DNA from: Bacteroides sp. CAG:1060_57_27
GTDB lineage: Bacteria > Bacteroidota > Bacteroidia > Bacteroidales > UBA932
Assembly (NCBI GenBank): GCA_001915575.1
Contig: MNQT01000023.1
Location: 124,001 to 188,000, forward strand
Length of the DNA: 64,000 nucleotides
Direction: 5' to 3'
Each line of letters opens with the position of its first letter. The first letter of the stretch is position 1. Of the stretch, positions 62,242 to 64,000 are shown piece by piece. The notes beneath the pieces are model-generated. The model had not been told where the DNA came from. It ran no database searches and saw nothing but the letters and a program-made list of their open reading frames with translations. The position numbers and the translations under genes were made by a program.

Positions 62242-63885
62242 TTACGCCTGCATTTCTATTATATCGTCACAATATTCCGTTATCTTCTTCCGGTGAGTGA
62301 TGAATATCATCGTATGTCCCGGCAGAGCCGTACTGAGATTCTCCATCAGCCTGGCTTCCGTGCCGTGATCCAGAGAAGAGCTGAATTCATCCAGGAGCAG
62401 GATGCCGCCGCCACGCAACAGGGCCCTGGCTATAGCGATTCGCTGTGCCTGGCCTTCGCTGAGCCCTCCTCCCCTCTCCGAGCACGGGGTGTCCAGTCCG
62501 TCAGGCAACGAAAACACGAACTCTGCGGCCGCTATGCGCAAGGCTTCTCTCATCCGGGGCTCGTCGGCATCCGGATCTCCGAGAAGCAGATTGTCGCGGA
62601 TCGTACCGCTGAGCAGCGAATTGCCTTGAGGGACATATGTGAAATTGCATCTGGTCGCACTGCTCACGGGCAGGCTCTTCTCCGTATCGTAAATCTCGAT
62701 GCTGCCCTGCCGGGGACTCAGGAGAGCCAGCATAAGCCGTATCAGCGTACTCTTCCCGGCACCGGTCTCCCCTATTATGGCCGTACGGCTTCCAGGCCTG
62801 AAATCATGGCTGAAACCATCTATCACCTCCGTAATCCCGTCCGGATAGGCGAACGACACGCCGGTCATTCTGATTCCAGCGGGAGAACCGAGACGGACGG
62901 AACGTACCACATTCTCAGCTCCGTCGTGTACAAGTTCCATAAGCCGGTCGGCCGAGGCGGCCGCATGCACTGCAGAGGGGATGTAGCTGCTCATATCAAC
63001 TACGGGACGCTGGATCTGCCCTACCAGCTGGAGAAAGGCTGTCATCGTACCGAATCCGATGCTTCCTTCCAGAAGCCCGTGCACACCCAGTATGAAGGCC
63101 GTAGCGTAGCCTGCGGCGAAGGCTCCGCTGACAAGCAGGCGCGAGGTCAGCGAGAAGCGCGTGCGGCGCATGACCCTGTCATAGAGTCCCGACTGGAGAC
63201 GGCCAAGCCCGTAAGAGACGCGTCCCTGCTGTTCGAGTGTCTGGATAAGCACCGCATGCTGCAGATTCTCCTGGAGCAGCGACTGCACCTTGCTGTCAGT
63301 GTCGCGTATATCGCGCGTGAGCCTGCGCATCCTGCGGAAAAACAGCTTGCTAAGCACGATGGCGACAGGCATTATGCCCACGACCGACCAGGCCAGGGTA
63401 CCGTTCAATGCCATGAGGAAGGCAAAGGCGGCAACGAACTGCACCGATGCCGACAACAGCGACGGCAGCACCACGCCAAGGCATTCCGACACCACGCGCA
63501 CATCTTCTTCGAGACGGTTGGTGACATCACCGCTATGCCTTTCTCCACGGCCACCGTGATACACGCAGATGAGGTTGGAGAAGAGCCGCATGCGCAGGCC
63601 GTTCTTTATCCTTATGTCGAGCTGTGCCGAGATACCGGTGCGCAGCAGAGAGAACACTATCTGCAGTACCATCACCGCCACGAGCACAAATGACCACGGC
63701 AGCAGATTCCTGCCCGACTCACCGGTAGCGATATCGATAAGGCACTTGCAGACATAGACAAAAAACAGCGACAACCCCACGCCGGCAAGATTGGCGAGCA
63801 CACTGCCGGCCATGGCAATGCCCTGCCCGGCGGCAACCTGTCGGAACCACCCGAGATAACGGCGGATACCCCTGCCTGCCGTCAT
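62242..63885 (-). CDS. ABC exporter, fused membrane and ATPase domains
   Basis: 547 residues from the ATG at 63885 (a GTG 3 nt earlier is open), with GGAGG 5 nt upstream that overlaps the end of the PqqD-like gene. Six membrane helices (about 20-300) are followed by an ATPase with Walker A IGETGAGKST, signature LSEGQAQRIAIARALL, Walker B ILLLDEFSSSLD and a switch His (FITHRK). There is no N-terminal C39 peptidase domain, so if it exports a leader peptide another protease must cut it. Likely the export pump for the peptide product of the cluster. Confidence 0.9.
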   Translation of the reverse strand: MTAGRGIRRYLGWFRQVAAGQGIAMAGSVLANLAGVGLSLFFVYVCKCLIDIATGESGRNLLPWSFVLVAVMVLQIVFSLLRTGISAQLDIRIKNGLRMRLFSNLICVYHGGRGERHSGDVTNRLEEDVRVVSECLGVVLPSLLSASVQFVAAFAFLMALNGTLAWSVVGIMPVAIVLSKLFFRRMRRLTRDIRDTDSKVQSLLQENLQHAVLIQTLEQQGRVSYGLGRLQSGLYDRVMRRTRFSLTSRLLVSGAFAAGYATAFILGVHGLLEGSIGFGTMTAFLQLVGQIQRPVVDMSSYIPSAVHAAASADRLMELVHDGAENVVRSVRLGSPAGIRMTGVSFAYPDGITEVIDGFSHDFRPGSRTAIIGETGAGKSTLIRLMLALLSPRQGSIEIYDTEKSLPVSSATRCNFTYVPQGNSLLSGTIRDNLLLGDPDADEPRMREALRIAAAEFVFSLPDGLDTPCSERGGGLSEGQAQRIAIARALLRGGGILLLDEFSSSLDHGTEARLMENLSTALPGHTMIFITHRKKITEYCDDIIEMQA

Positions 63886-63894
63886 CACCGCCTC

Positions 63895-64000
63895 CTATTC
63901 AAGCAGTCCCGCCTCTTTCCAACGGGCGCAGAGCGCAGATGCATCCTTCGCGGCCGTCGGAGCATCGACAGCGTATCTCTCGAGAAGGAGCTCCGCGAGC
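63895..64000 (-). CDS. PqqD-like protein, C-terminal part (5' cut by window)
   Basis: The last 34 residues are visible, ending in TAG at 63895. The sequence LAELLLERYAVDAPTAAKDA and CARWKEAGLLE fits the third helix and end of PqqD domains (ELLLxxYxVDxxxAxxDVxxFLxxLxxxGLLE). PqqD domains are RiPP recognition elements that bind precursor leader peptides. It lies 9 nt before the ABC exporter ATG, and its stop is next to that gene's GGAGG site. Family call rests on the short visible piece. Confidence 0.65.
   Translation of the reverse strand, partial: LAELLLERYAVDAPTAAKDASALCARWKEAGLLE

Overview
The window comes from a high-GC member of the Bacteroidales. Signs of this are SusC/SusD-type outer-membrane genes, many lipoproteins with short lipoboxes, Bacteroidetes-only families (DUF3078, DUF4837, BT_3928-like, fimbrillin-like), the rimP-nusA-infB and lpxD-lpxC-lpxA blocks, and repeated TAnnTTTG -7 promoter boxes in place of a TATAAT box. 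I cannot name a genus from sequence alone; a Rikenellaceae-like or uncultured gut lineage would fit. No rRNA, CRISPR array, complete insertion sequence or prophage is visible.

Left part (1-26.4 kb) is accessory and envelope biology. Two sets of TonB-dependent receptor plus beta-helix lipoprotein (the first cut by the window edge; the second followed by a secreted metallophosphoesterase) flank a divergent tetR-tolC-hlyD-ABC-ABC-permease-permease efflux operon. This operon looks like a ybhGFSR system whose double ATPase is split into two genes. Next come a membrane pyrophosphatase (hppA), a scar holding an internally deleted Rpn-type nuclease gene, a Crp/Fnr regulator, a BACON-type lipoprotein, and a minimal polysaccharide utilisation locus (SusC, SusD, GH43 enzyme).

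Middle part (26.4-56.9 kb) is mostly core genes. On the minus strand lie rimP-nusA-infB (rimP unusually short) and a lipid A operon (DPW-repeat lipoprotein, FadL-like porin, lpxD, lpxC without a fabZ fusion, lpxA, wbqC-like). Then follow proS, a DUF3078 protein, tilS, an ftsB/divIC-like gene, a sugar nucleotidyltransferase, a CPBP protease, folP, a DoxX-like protein, tmk, a LysM/M23 endopeptidase, a phosphohexomutase, def, ruvX, a catalytically altered M23 protein, dxr, rseP and a DUF4837 lipoprotein. tRNA-Glu, rpsT and tRNA-Pro follow as a compact stable-RNA/ribosome block, then a DASS/SLC13 transporter with a porin.

Right edge (57-64 kb) is the most unusual region. An intact Rpn-type nuclease gene sits beside a minus-strand cluster that reads PqqD-like protein (cut by the window end), ABC exporter, NTP_transf_5-type nucleotidyltransferase, a 256-nt leader region with a nine-base homopolymer, a 41-residue peptide gene, and an 848-residue fimbrillin/beta-helix lipoprotein. 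The peptide gene's stop codon overlaps a strong Shine-Dalgarno sequence for the lipoprotein. PqqD, ABC exporter, nucleotidyltransferase and short peptide together resemble a ribosomally made, modified and exported peptide (RiPP) system. I regard this as the best candidate for an undescribed system, but the decisive genes may lie beyond position 64000.
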